From Pseudomonadota bacterium (GTDB taxonomy: Bacteria > Pseudomonadota > Alphaproteobacteria > Acetobacterales > Acetobacteraceae): DNA of 29,576 bases. The stretch spans positions 1 to 29,576 of the forward strand of contig JAKBCH010000023.1 in NCBI GenBank assembly GCA_021808055.1, given 5' to 3'. Shown here piece after piece: positions 8,855-14,925 of the stretch (within the stretch, counting starts at the first letter, position 1; each line of letters starts with the position of its first letter). The notes under the pieces were generated by a model. That model made no database searches, was not told the origin of the DNA, and saw nothing but the letters and a program-made list of their open reading frames with translations. Made by a program: the position numbers and the translations under genes.

Positions 8855-10063
8855 TCAGGGTTTGATTTTCAACGCCTTTAGCAAGACCGGCATGGTGAGC
8901 CCCTGCGCCACAACCGAAAACACCACCACGCCGAATGTGGCGATGAGCACCTGGTTGCGCATTTGTAAGCCCTGCGGCAGTGAAAGCGCCAAAGCCAACC
9001 CCAACGCCCCGCGCAACCCGCCCCACCAAAGCACATGCTGGAAGCGCAGCGGAACGGATTGTGCCGTGCGCTGGAACAAGCCGCAAAGCGGGTAGATGGT
9101 GAGCGCCCGCCCGGCCAACACCACCAGAATGACGACCGCCAGAGCCGAATAACCAAGCGCACTAAACGATATGCCCGCCACGGTGATGCCGATGAGCAAA
9201 AAGACGAAGGAATTGGCGATGAAGGCCAGGAAATCCCACAACGCCAGGGTGAATTCACGGCCTTTATCGGACATGAAAACGCCCCAGTTTCTGGCGGAGG
9301 CCAGGCCGATATTGCCCATGAGCAGCCCGGCGGTAACGCTGGCCAGCACGGCAGAGCAATTAAACCGCTCCGCCAGCATGAAGGAGCCATAAGCCAGCAC
9401 AGTGGTGACGGCACTTTCCACCAGATGGTCCGTGGTCCGGCGCACCAGAAGAATAGCAACACCTGCGCAAACAGCCCCGGAAAGAATGCCCCCGCCAACC
9501 GTGACGGCAAGCAGTCCGGCCACCTGCCCTGGCCCAGGATGCCCCTGGCCAGATGCCTGCACCCAAGCCAGAACCAGCGCGAACAGCACCGCCGCCACAC
9601 CGTCATTCAACAGGCTCTCGCTTTCCACCAGCAGGCGCAGGCGGCCATGCACGCCGTTATCCTTGAACATCGCGATGACGGCGACGGGGTCTGTTGCCGC
9701 AATAAGCACGCCGAACATAACGGAAGGCTGCAATGGCCATTTTAAAAGAACATGGCTGGCCACGGCGATAAAAATTGCTGAAATTAATGTGCCAGGAATG
9801 GCGAGGGTGAGCACGGGCAGAGCATCCTGCCGCAAATCCTTCCAGCGGATGTTGAGGGCGGCCTCAAACAGCAAAGGCGGTAGAATAACTTCGAAGATGA
9901 TGTTTCGTGTTAGCACCACGCCAGTATGAACGGGGCTGAACGCCAGCCCAATGCCCGCGGCAACAAGCCCCACCGTATAAGGCAGACGCAGCTTGCGGGC
10001 GATGAGAGCGACCGCAATGGCAACGATCATCAGATCGATCATCGAGGCCAGGAAATCATTCAT
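8855..10063 (-). CDS. CPA1-type monovalent cation/proton antiporter (NhaP-like), in a fluoride operon
   Basis: Integral membrane antiporter of 402 residues with about twelve hydrophobic segments. Diagnostic CPA1 motifs are ATDPVAVIAMFK and ESESLLNDGVAAV; the Asn-Asp pair in the latter is the ion-binding site typical of electroneutral CPA1 members. The long cytoplasmic tail of some NhaP proteins is absent; the protein ends VVAQGLTMPVLLKALKIKP. It starts 18 bases after the crcB stop, so it is very probably co-transcribed with crcB from the fluoride riboswitch. That context suggests a job in fluoride or acid stress: either exporting fluoride itself or correcting the ion imbalance. Sequence alone does not decide the substrate. 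Confidence 0.9.
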   Translation of the reverse strand: MNDFLASMIDLMIVAIAVALIARKLRLPYTVGLVAAGIGLAFSPVHTGVVLTRNIIFEVILPPLLFEAALNIRWKDLRQDALPVLTLAIPGTLISAIFIAVASHVLLKWPLQPSVMFGVLIAATDPVAVIAMFKDNGVHGRLRLLVESESLLNDGVAAVLFALVLAWVQASGQGHPGPGQVAGLLAVTVGGGILSGAVCAGVAILLVRRTTDHLVESAVTTVLAYGSFMLAERFNCSAVLASVTAGLLMGNIGLASARNWGVFMSDKGREFTLALWDFLAFIANSFVFLLIGITVAGISFSALGYSALAVVILVVLAGRALTIYPLCGLFQRTAQSVPLRFQHVLWWGGLRGALGLALALSLPQGLQMRNQVLIATFGVVVFSVVAQGLTMPVLLKALKIKP

Positions 10064-10081
10064 TCCGCCAGGCTCATGGAT

Positions 10082-10522
10082 TTACGATGCTTCTTCTTCG
10101 ATGATGGTCTGGGCAGCAGTTTGGCTGAGCTGCGTGGGCGCACCACTCAAATGTGAGCCAAGCACGTAGCCCGCCGCCACCGCCAGCACGCAAAACACCA
10201 CCGAGATGCCGACATTCAGCGCGGCCCGGCCCACGGCACCGCCGCGCAACAGATCCAGCGTTTGCAGGCTGAAGGAAGAGAACGTGGTGAAGCCGCCGCA
10301 AATACCCACCATGAAAAAGATACGGGTGGATTCAGGCAACGGAAACCGGCCATGGCCGAGCGTGAGCGAACCGAAAAAGCCAATGGCGAACGAGCCAAGA
10401 ATATTGATGAGGATGGTGCCCAACGGAAAATTACGGCTAACGGAAATTGTGGCCAGGGCCAGCCAATATCGTCCGACGCTACCGATGGCACCGCCGAGGG
10501 CAACGAGCAGGGTTTGAAACAT
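10082..10522 (-). CDS. crcB: Fluoride ion channel CrcB/Fluc
   Basis: Small membrane protein of 146 residues that forms a dual-topology dimeric channel letting fluoride leave the cytoplasm. Family motifs appear in order: [11 protein letters not shown] at about residues 10-20, the pore asparagine in [10 protein letters not shown] (Asn40), and GGFTTFSSF at about 76-84, carrying the phenylalanine box and central Na+ site. Four hydrophobic segments are visible. ATG at 10522 follows an AAGGAG site by eight bases; the upstream in-frame TTG is less likely. The leader contains a fluoride riboswitch, and the antiporter gene follows 18 bases after the stop. Confidence 0.95.
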   Translation of the reverse strand: MFQTLLVALGGAIGSVGRYWLALATISVSRNFPLGTILINILGSFAIGFFGSLTLGHGRFPLPESTRIFFMVGICGGFTTFSSFSLQTLDLLRGGAVGRAALNVGISVVFCVLAVAAGYVLGSHLSGAPTQLSQTAAQTIIEEEAS

Positions 10523-10560
10523 CAGCCAATCTCCTTCCAAAAGCGGGGCCGAGGCAAAGG

Positions 10561-10590
10561 ACTCCCGCAGCGCATTATGCCTGCAGGAGT
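10561..10590 (-). promoter_or_regulatory. Expression-platform hairpin of the fluoride riboswitch
   Basis: ACTCCTGCAG (10590-10581) pairs with CTGCGGGAGT (10570-10561), ten pairs with one G-U, around a loop that can itself form GCA/TGC. The 5' arm reuses the ACTCC that the aptamer needs for its main stem, so the two folds exclude each other. This fits an ON switch: fluoride stabilises the aptamer and prevents the hairpin. The run after the hairpin (CCTTTGCC) is a poor U-tract, so the output could be termination or control of translation. Confidence 0.65.
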
Positions 10591-10632
10591 CATCAGCTCC
10601 CCGAAGGAGCGGTTTTGGGGGACTCCATCCCC
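10583..10632 (-). promoter_or_regulatory. Fluoride riboswitch aptamer (crcB motif)
   Basis: Reads on the minus strand GGGGATGGAGTCCCCC, an AAAACC linker, a hairpin GCTCC-TTCGG-GGAGC, then TGATGACTCCTGC. All three elements of the known fluoride aptamer can be paired: GGAGTC (10626-10621) with GACTCC (10591-10586); GGGG (10632-10629) with CCCC (10620-10617) as the pseudoknot; and the internal hairpin 10610-10596. The conserved GATG and CTGATG segments sit in their usual places. It lies about 60 bases upstream of the crcB start. A weak promoter (TTGAAT, 18-base gap, TAAGCT) can be drawn just upstream. Confidence 0.93.
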
Positions 10633-10655
10633 ATGCTGTTAGCTTAAGCCATGGC

Positions 10656-10674
10656 AGGCTTGATATTCAAGCCT
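10656..10674. repeat. Inverted repeat between the crcB leader and the dehydrogenase gene (possible terminator)
   Basis: AGGCTTGA and TCAAGCCT form a perfect 8-bp stem around TAT. It overlaps the stop codon of the upstream dehydrogenase and lies just before the riboswitch. It could be a weak terminator of the dehydrogenase transcript, but no T-run follows. It also overlaps the -35 position of the weak promoter drawn for the crcB operon, so it might be an operator. Confidence 0.35.
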
Positions 10675-11542
10675 ATTGGCCGGAATCCTTGGCCGCGAGC
10701 GCGCCAATGGCGGACCAGTCCAGCTTTTCTCCGCCCTGGGCCAGCAGGGTAAGAAAACGGTCTCGCAGCAGGCTGGCGATAGGCAGCGGCACGTTCAGCG
10801 CCTCGGCCGCGGCGAGCACCAGGCGGATGTCTTTCTGGCCAAGCGGGGCAGCAAATCCGGCGGGCTCGAACTTCCGCTCCACCAGCAATTGGCCATAGGT
10901 TTTGTAAACCGGAGCGTTGAACAGGGTGGAGGTAAGCAGCTCCAGATAGGCTTTTTCATCCACACCGCCTTTGGCCACCAGCGCCAATGCCTCGCCCAGC
11001 GATTCGATAACCGAGGCGATAAGGAAATTGCCGCTCAGCTTCACGAGGTTGGCGCGGGAGGGCGTGGTGCTGAGTACAAATACCTTCTGGCCAATGGCCT
11101 CAAAAAGCGGCTGCACGCGCGCGAGATCTGCTTCTGCCCCTGCGGCGGCGATGAACAGCTTGGCCGCGGCGGCGGCATCCGGCCGGCCAAAAACCGGAGC
11201 CGAAACGAATTTTTGCCCGGCTTTTTCATGTGCGGTTTGCAGCACCTCAGCCGTGGCGACGCTGATGGTGCTGGAGGAGACGTGGATAGCGTCTTTTGGA
11301 AGATGCGCCAGCACACCATCCGGCCCATACACCGCACTCTCAAGTGCGGCATCGTTGGCAAGCATGGTGAACACCACATCCTTGCCAGCGGCGGCCTGGC
11401 CAGGTGTAGCGGCAATCGGTGCGTCCAGCCCCACTGCCTTCTCCCGCGTACGGTTATAGAGCGTTACCTCGTGCCCAGCTTTGATAAGATTGGCGGCCAT
11501 GCCATGGCCCATCTGGCCGAGACCGAGAAAACCGACCTTCAT
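10673..11542 (-). CDS. NAD(P)-dependent beta-hydroxyacid dehydrogenase family oxidoreductase
   Basis: A 289-residue cytoplasmic oxidoreductase of the 3-hydroxyisobutyrate / 6-phosphogluconate dehydrogenase superfamily. The Rossmann motif GFLGLGQMGHGMAANL opens the protein, with LYNRT after the second strand suggesting possible NADP use through Arg31. The catalytic lysine is Lys168 in NLVKLSGN, with Asn172 beside it. The substrate loop reads APVFGRPDAAAAAKL, which departs from the DAPVSGG-x-x-GA form of classical hydroxyisobutyrate enzymes, so the substrate is open; glyoxylate/succinic semialdehyde reductases and imine-reductase-like proteins share this fold. The start has AGGAG eight bases upstream. 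It stands alone, ahead of the fluoride operon on the same strand. Confidence 0.88.
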   Translation of the reverse strand: MKVGFLGLGQMGHGMAANLIKAGHEVTLYNRTREKAVGLDAPIAATPGQAAAGKDVVFTMLANDAALESAVYGPDGVLAHLPKDAIHVSSSTISVATAEVLQTAHEKAGQKFVSAPVFGRPDAAAAAKLFIAAAGAEADLARVQPLFEAIGQKVFVLSTTPSRANLVKLSGNFLIASVIESLGEALALVAKGGVDEKAYLELLTSTLFNAPVYKTYGQLLVERKFEPAGFAAPLGQKDIRLVLAAAEALNVPLPIASLLRDRFLTLLAQGGEKLDWSAIGALAAKDSGQ

Positions 11543-11714
11543 GAGTTATTCTCCTGGTTTTGGATTACCGAGGCGACTGGAACGCACAAGCTTAGCACGT
11601 GGGGAAATAGCCGCTTTGGATGGAGCGTCGCATATTGGCACGCCGCCTTCTCAAAACAATAAGAAGCGGCGCAGGGAATTTTTTGAAAATAGAATATGCC
11701 AACTTGGCTGAAAA
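11543..11714. other. Intergenic region between the dehydrogenase and the attachment site
   Basis: Non-coding as far as I can see. It must hold the dehydrogenase promoter. It contains an imperfect inverted repeat, CGCCGCCTTCT (11641-11651) with AGAAGCGGCG (11662-11671), one bulged base, followed on the plus strand by a short T-run at 11680-11684. It could terminate plus-strand transcription leaving the prophage border, but nothing on that strand needs it. A small palindrome GCCAACTTGGC lies at 11698-11708. Confidence 0.4.
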
Positions 11715-11760
11715 TGGTCGGAGCGGCGGGATTCGAACCCACGACCCCCAGTCCCCCAGA
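11715..11760 (-). other. Prophage attachment site: 3' fragment of a tRNA-Pro(GGG) gene
   Basis: On the minus strand these 46 bases read as the anticodon loop CTGGGGG (anticodon GGG), the 3' anticodon stem ACTGG, the variable region GGGTC, a T-arm GTGGG-TTCGAAT-CCCGC, the 3' acceptor strand CGCTCCG, discriminator A and encoded CCA. The matching 5' acceptor strand CGGAGCG, the D-arm and the 5' anticodon stem are missing in the expected 30 bases upstream. So this is a fragment, not a working tRNA. It sits exactly between chromosomal genes and phage genes. The orientation predicts that the restored full tRNA-Pro lies at the other prophage end, to the right of the window. Confidence 0.85.
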
Positions 11761-11981
11761 ATTGGGCGAGCTGTTGTAACTATTTGAATTAAAAAGGCCA
11801 GGTTTCCAAAACCAGACGCCACGAAAGGATATACAAGGGTGCGAGTGTGGCGATTTTGACAACAGATTTTCCCGATGTGTTCCGCTGAACGCCGTTCACT
11901 TTGCGGGGTCTCTTGCAGAAGGGCCGCCCCTTCGCCCAGGCATAAGGCCATGCCATCACCGCATAGCCCAATGGCTCGCAA
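11761..11981. other. Gene-free prophage end next to the attachment site
   Basis: No convincing gene. A frame running leftward from 11981 crosses the tRNA fragment and resembles nothing, so I reject it. A 6-bp hairpin GAAGGG-CCGC-CCCTTC (11918-11933) follows the endolysin stop by about 50 bases but has no T-run; it may help end the late transcript. Near 11780-11815 the minus strand has a short GGTTT/AAACC hairpin followed a few bases later by TTTTT, another weak terminator candidate. Confidence 0.4.
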
Positions 11982-12602
11982 TCAGCCGTCGAGAATAAAT
12001 TCAGCGATCTCCGGCCCTCGTCTACCCACCTGGTTCCACCAATGCGACGACTTGAGCGCCGCAACAGCCGCAACCCAGTTCCCAGCCTCCATCTCCGCCA
12101 GGAAGTTTTTGAAATCGACGAGTCGCCCCCACCCCATGTTGAAATCTAGGTTGATGAGCTGGGCCTGCCGAGTCGGGCTTAGCGTCCGCCACCACGGTAT
12201 CTCAGCATCCAGCTGCGCGGCGCATGCCTCCACATCGTTGGCCAACAGAACCCGCGCCTCCATTTCAGAGATCCCACGGTCCGCAAGATTTCGCCCTATC
12301 CCCACCGTTGGGTTGCCGCGCACAACCATTCCGGCCCGGAGCGGCAATCCAGATTCGTCATCATAGACAACCAGGCGCAAGCCCTCGTCACCCCGTAGCT
12401 GCCCAAGCACCTGCCCCATATCAAATTTGTGAGTAGAGGGGTCATCAGCCGGCTTCGGCGCCCCAGCCCCAAGCGAATCGGCGATGAGACTTATTTGTTT
12501 AGGCACACCCAAATTAGAGGGCAGACCTTTCTGCCCCACATCCAGTGAGGCCGTCGAAGCCTGGCCCTCGCCGGGCGCTTCCTGGTCTTCCTGCGTATCC
12601 AT
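11982..12602 (-). CDS. Phage endolysin, GH24 lysozyme (T4-type muramidase)
   Basis: Cuts the glycan strands of peptidoglycan at the end of the lytic cycle. The catalytic E-D-T triad of T4-type lysozyme is visible as Glu73 (RGDEGLRLVVYDD), Asp82 and Thr99 (NPTVGIGRNL). The helical lobe follows, with LINLDFNMGWG. Compared with T4 lysozyme it has an N-terminal extension of about 62 polar residues without a signal peptide or transmembrane segment, and extra residues between Asp82 and Thr99. Lack of an export signal implies release through a holin. The start has AAGGAG eight bases upstream. A strong hairpin lies just before the gene. Confidence 0.9.
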   Translation of the reverse strand: MDTQEDQEAPGEGQASTASLDVGQKGLPSNLGVPKQISLIADSLGAGAPKPADDPSTHKFDMGQVLGQLRGDEGLRLVVYDDESGLPLRAGMVVRGNPTVGIGRNLADRGISEMEARVLLANDVEACAAQLDAEIPWWRTLSPTRQAQLINLDFNMGWGRLVDFKNFLAEMEAGNWVAAVAALKSSHWWNQVGRRGPEIAEFILDG

Positions 12603-12625
12603 GGTTTTCTCTCCTTATATATAAA

Positions 12626-12654
12626 GGCGGCGGTGCCCCATGCGCACCGCCGCC
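12626..12654 (-). terminator. Intrinsic-terminator-like hairpin directly before the endolysin gene
   Basis: GGCGGCGGTGC and GCACCGCCGCC form a perfect 11-bp GC-rich stem with a 7-base loop. On the minus strand it is followed by TTTATATAT, a moderate U-tract, then at once by the endolysin ribosome site. It lies between the gene at 12696-13121 and the endolysin, so it may attenuate endolysin expression unless transcription is antiterminated. Confidence 0.7.
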
Positions 12655-12695
12655 CGGCCCTCTCAGGCCATCCGGGCACCGCTACCCGGATTCGG

Positions 12696-13121
12696 TCAGA
12701 GCTTGATGCCGAAGATGGCGAGCACCGACTCGATCTCCGCCAGCAATCCGGTGGCTTTGGTGGCGGCAGCGGTCACGGCCGCCCCAGCTTCGGGGGAAAC
12801 GGCAGCTGCAACGGTGGGCGCCTGAGCAATCGCGGCAGAAAGCGCGACATGTGCGGTCTGTAACGCGGTGTTGTGGTCCGCAAGAGACTGCTCAACCGTG
12901 GAAGTCACGGTTTCAGCCCCCTGCAACGCAGCGTTGGCTTCCTGGCCAATCACACCACCCTCAGCGGCGGCGATGTCACCAACCACATTCGCCACCTTCT
13001 CCACCTCGGCAGTGGTCTTCTGCAGATCGGTTTCAGTGGTCGTGGAACCCGCCCCGAGATCGGAGGGAGAACGCAAGCAAGCCAAAGCGGCCGCCAACGC
13101 AGACGAGTAAATATGACGCAT
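12696..13121 (-). CDS. Hypothetical phage protein, Ala-rich with a possible lipoprotein-type N-terminus
   Basis: Not recognised. ATG at 13121 with AAGGA upstream gives 141 residues; an upstream extension in the frame would run through a terminator hairpin. The N-terminus MRHIYSSALAAALAC has a short hydrophobic core ending in Cys15, like a weak lipobox (Ala-Leu-Ala-Cys). The rest is Ala/Thr/Glu-rich and probably helical (TTAEVEKVANVVGDIAAAE), with no membrane segment apart from a mildly hydrophobic C-terminus. In a lysis region an exported lipoprotein could be an outer-membrane spanin, but it lacks the small proline-rich form of known ones. A phage surface or decoration role is equally possible. 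Confidence 0.6.
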   Translation of the reverse strand: MRHIYSSALAAALACLRSPSDLGAGSTTTETDLQKTTAEVEKVANVVGDIAAAEGGVIGQEANAALQGAETVTSTVEQSLADHNTALQTAHVALSAAIAQAPTVAAAVSPEAGAAVTAAATKATGLLAEIESVLAIFGIKL

Positions 13122-13149
13122 GATAATGTCCTTTTCATATGGGGCGGTG

Positions 13150-13177
13150 AAAAAACTACCGCGCGCCCCTGCGCGGT
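13150..13177 (-). terminator. Intrinsic terminator after the holin-like gene
   Basis: On the minus strand ACCGCGC (13177-13171), a 6-base loop and GCGCGGT (13164-13158) form a 7-bp stem followed by AGTTTTTT. It begins five bases after the stop of the gene at 13183-13428 and lies 29 bases before the start of the next gene. Confidence 0.75.
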
Positions 13178-13182
13178 ATGGG

Positions 13183-13428
13183 TTACGGCCTGCGCAAATC
13201 CCCGCGCGAGACACGATAAATCGGAATCAACGCACCCACGCCGCCAGCAAATGCCAGCATGTCGAAATGGTGCACCTTATAAGCGTTGTAGACAGCGCCA
13301 ATGATAATCACGAAAAAAGCAATCAAGAAGGCCATATTAGCCTCGTCCGGAACGCCATTCTCATCACTGCAAAGGCCATAAAAAAAGCCGCGCTTTTGCG
13401 CGGCCTGCGGCGGTTGTTCACTATCCAT
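13183..13428 (-). CDS. Small two-helix membrane protein, candidate holin
   Basis: 81 residues with two hydrophobic segments, about 33-50 (AFLIAFFVIIIGAVYNAY) and 57-71 (MLAFAGGVGALIPIY), a polar N-terminus and a basic tail (RVSRGDLRRP). This is class II holin architecture, and the gene lies two genes from the endolysin. No sequence family is recognised, so the call rests on topology and position. ATG at 13428 starts one base after the upstream stop. A second in-frame ATG at 13335 (Met32, preceded by GAGG five bases upstream) would make a 50-residue form holding just the membrane part. A terminator-like hairpin lies inside the early codons. Confidence 0.6.
   Translation of the reverse strand: MDSEQPPQAAQKRGFFYGLCSDENGVPDEANMAFLIAFFVIIIGAVYNAYKVHHFDMLAFAGGVGALIPIYRVSRGDLRRP
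13380..13404 (-). terminator. Terminator-like hairpin inside the candidate holin gene
   Basis: On the minus strand GCCGCGC (13404-13398), loop AAAA and GCGCGGC (13393-13387) are followed by seven T residues (13386-13380). It spans about codons 9-17 of the holin candidate, encoding AQKRGFFY. It has every feature of a strong intrinsic terminator although it is within a coding region. The second start at 13335 lies downstream of it. Confidence 0.65.
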
Positions 13429-13429
13429 A

Positions 13430-13774
13430 TCAAACCCTCGCACTTGCCTGAATAGCCTGCATGATGCGTTGTTCCTGCGCTCTCGCATCATCTTTTGTGG
13501 GGAGTTCTCCCACTTGCTGGATCATTTTTTCGCGGAACCGCCTGTCGTCTCGCTCTTTTTCAGATAATGACTGCCACAGTTTGTCATCGCCGTCTTTTGC
13601 AAACTTCTTGGCAGCTTCTTCACTTTCATCGACCTTCTTGTCGACATCCGTGATCTTGTCCCACATTACCCGCAGGAGCACGAAAACAAGCCCCCAAAAA
13701 GCAATTCCAGCAGTAACAAAAATGCCAACCGCCCATTCGAAATTCGTCTGATCTTGCGGTGTCATTCCTGCCAT
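13430..13774 (-). CDS. Membrane-anchored coiled-coil phage protein (possible inner-membrane spanin)
   Basis: 114 residues: a single hydrophobic segment at about 13-37 (EWAVGIFVTAGIAFWGLVFV), then a long, highly charged region likely to form a coiled coil (DKKVDESEEAAKKF, SEKERDDRRFREKM). An N-terminal anchor plus periplasmic coiled coil is the layout of inner-membrane spanins, which disrupt the outer membrane in the last step of lysis. Position next to a holin candidate agrees with this. No sequence family is recognised, and similar layouts occur in other phage membrane proteins. The stop is one base before the start of the holin candidate, so the two are translationally coupled. Confidence 0.6.
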   Translation of the reverse strand: MAGMTPQDQTNFEWAVGIFVTAGIAFWGLVFVLLRVMWDKITDVDKKVDESEEAAKKFAKDGDDKLWQSLSEKERDDRRFREKMIQQVGELPTKDDARAQEQRIMQAIQASARV

Positions 13775-13837
13775 CTCATCTCTCTTCCTAATACAACATA
13801 TAGATGAATCATTCGCATTCGCCTACCAACTAACGGA

Positions 13838-14059
13838 TTAGCTACTAGCAGTTTCAGCGAATATCCAGGCAGAACTCCACTCCACAGCTGTATCGTCTTG
13901 ATAGGCTGGAACCACATACGAGCCATCCGTCAGTAGCATCGGCGTAGCCCAAGCCGTCGTGGTCTGCTCCGGTGGTAATTGCATCAGCACAGTTTGCTCG
14001 TTGCAATAGATCTGCGCATCCGCCTCAGCCGATGCTCCGGTAAAATGTCGCCACATCAT
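13838..14059 (-). CDS. Small hypothetical protein downstream of the tail fibre
   Basis: 73 residues, not recognised. Its ATG overlaps the stop of the preceding fibre-like gene by ATGA, good evidence that it is translated. The sequence is soluble and rich in aromatic and small polar residues (YVVPAYQDDTAVEWSSAW), with no signal or membrane segment. Short genes directly after a receptor-binding protein are often fibre chaperones or fibre tips; either would fit, without proof. After it comes a 63-base gap in which I see nothing. Confidence 0.6.
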   Translation of the reverse strand: MMWRHFTGASAEADAQIYCNEQTVLMQLPPEQTTTAWATPMLLTDGSYVVPAYQDDTAVEWSSAWIFAETASS

Positions 14060-14925
14060 ATTCCGCTGATCCCATAATAAGCTTCTTGGTTATGCTCTAT
14101 AATATGCCGATCAGAATCAGCGAGTGTCGTAATCGTCTGCACAAGTTCAGACATCAAGCCCTGCCAATATGATGAGCCAAAATTCTGTCCAATTCGGGCG
14201 GCGGATGTTGCAGCGTTATATGTGATGGCAGAACTCGAGGATGCCCCAAGGGTTCCATTCACGTAGAGTCTCAGGGATGTGTCACCGGCAGCTGTCCATA
14301 TAGTCGGAGTCCCTGTCGACACACCAGTAGTCGGTGTACCCACAACACCATAGTTCACAACGGTCACTGTAGGTGATCCGCTGTTGGGTGAAAAATTTAT
14401 AAACAGTGATCCTGCACCTGTGGTCGCCCCTACCTGGTATGGAATAATTACTCCAGCCCCGTTAGGTTGAAACGTCCCGACAAAGTTAAAGGCAGCTCCA
14501 GTCATTCCGGCCGGTGAGAGTGCTTGCGGCTTATTCAGAAACGACGTTGTGTTCTCCGAAAAATCCAGTGCCGGACGACCGTTGAGCGTGGCTAGTGTGC
14601 CGTTCAATACTATTCGAGGATCGAAGGCTGCTGAGTATTGAGTCATATTCCCAGCGCTGCCCAACGACCCTTGGTTGTACCACGTTGTAATATAGCCGCT
14701 GCCCGACCCAACAAAATTAAGCAGGGTTACCACATCAAGAGAATTGCCCACAAACCCGATATCGATCGCCGAATTGTCAGAACTACGCCGCACATTTATG
14801 CATTTGCCGTTGTAACTTGCAGTCAAGCGCCTTAAGCCAAACGCCCCAGCCGGAACACCAGAACTCAGCGTGTCAAGCACACATCCGCCCCGGCTAAACC
14901 CTAAAAGCTGTGATCCTATCAGCAT
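14056..14925 (-). CDS. Receptor-binding/tail-fibre protein with an arabinofuranosidase-B-like beta domain
   Basis: 289 residues. The segment at about 24-85 (AFGLRRLTASYNG, NVRRSSDNSAIDIGF, GSGSGYITTWYNQ) resembles the lectin-like fold at the start of fungal alpha-L-arabinofuranosidase B catalytic domains, which recurs in phage fibre and host-binding proteins. The rest looks like a concanavalin/LamG-type beta sandwich ending in a helical tail (LADSDRHIIEHNQEAYYG). It probably binds a surface sugar. ATG at 14925 overlaps the upstream stop (TAATG); a longer frame start at 14979 is inside the previous gene. The C-terminus overlaps the next small gene by ATGA. Confidence 0.7.
   Translation of the reverse strand: MLIGSQLLGFSRGGCVLDTLSSGVPAGAFGLRRLTASYNGKCINVRRSSDNSAIDIGFVGNSLDVVTLLNFVGSGSGYITTWYNQGSLGSAGNMTQYSAAFDPRIVLNGTLATLNGRPALDFSENTTSFLNKPQALSPAGMTGAAFNFVGTFQPNGAGVIIPYQVGATTGAGSLFINFSPNSGSPTVTVVNYGVVGTPTTGVSTGTPTIWTAAGDTSLRLYVNGTLGASSSSAITYNAATSAARIGQNFGSSYWQGLMSELVQTITTLADSDRHIIEHNQEAYYGISGI

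Noticed and set aside
11641..11671. Inverted repeat as terminator of the tRNA or phage transcript
   Set aside because: The T-run is on the plus strand and several bases from the stem, while the transcripts that need ending run on the minus strand.
11715..11791. A complete tRNA-Pro gene
   Set aside because: The 5' acceptor strand, D-arm and 5' anticodon stem are absent; only the 3' 46 bases match.
11592..11981. A 129-residue minus-strand frame across the prophage border
   Set aside because: It reads through the tRNA-Pro fragment and into the chromosomal spacer, has no ribosome site and no protein-like pattern.
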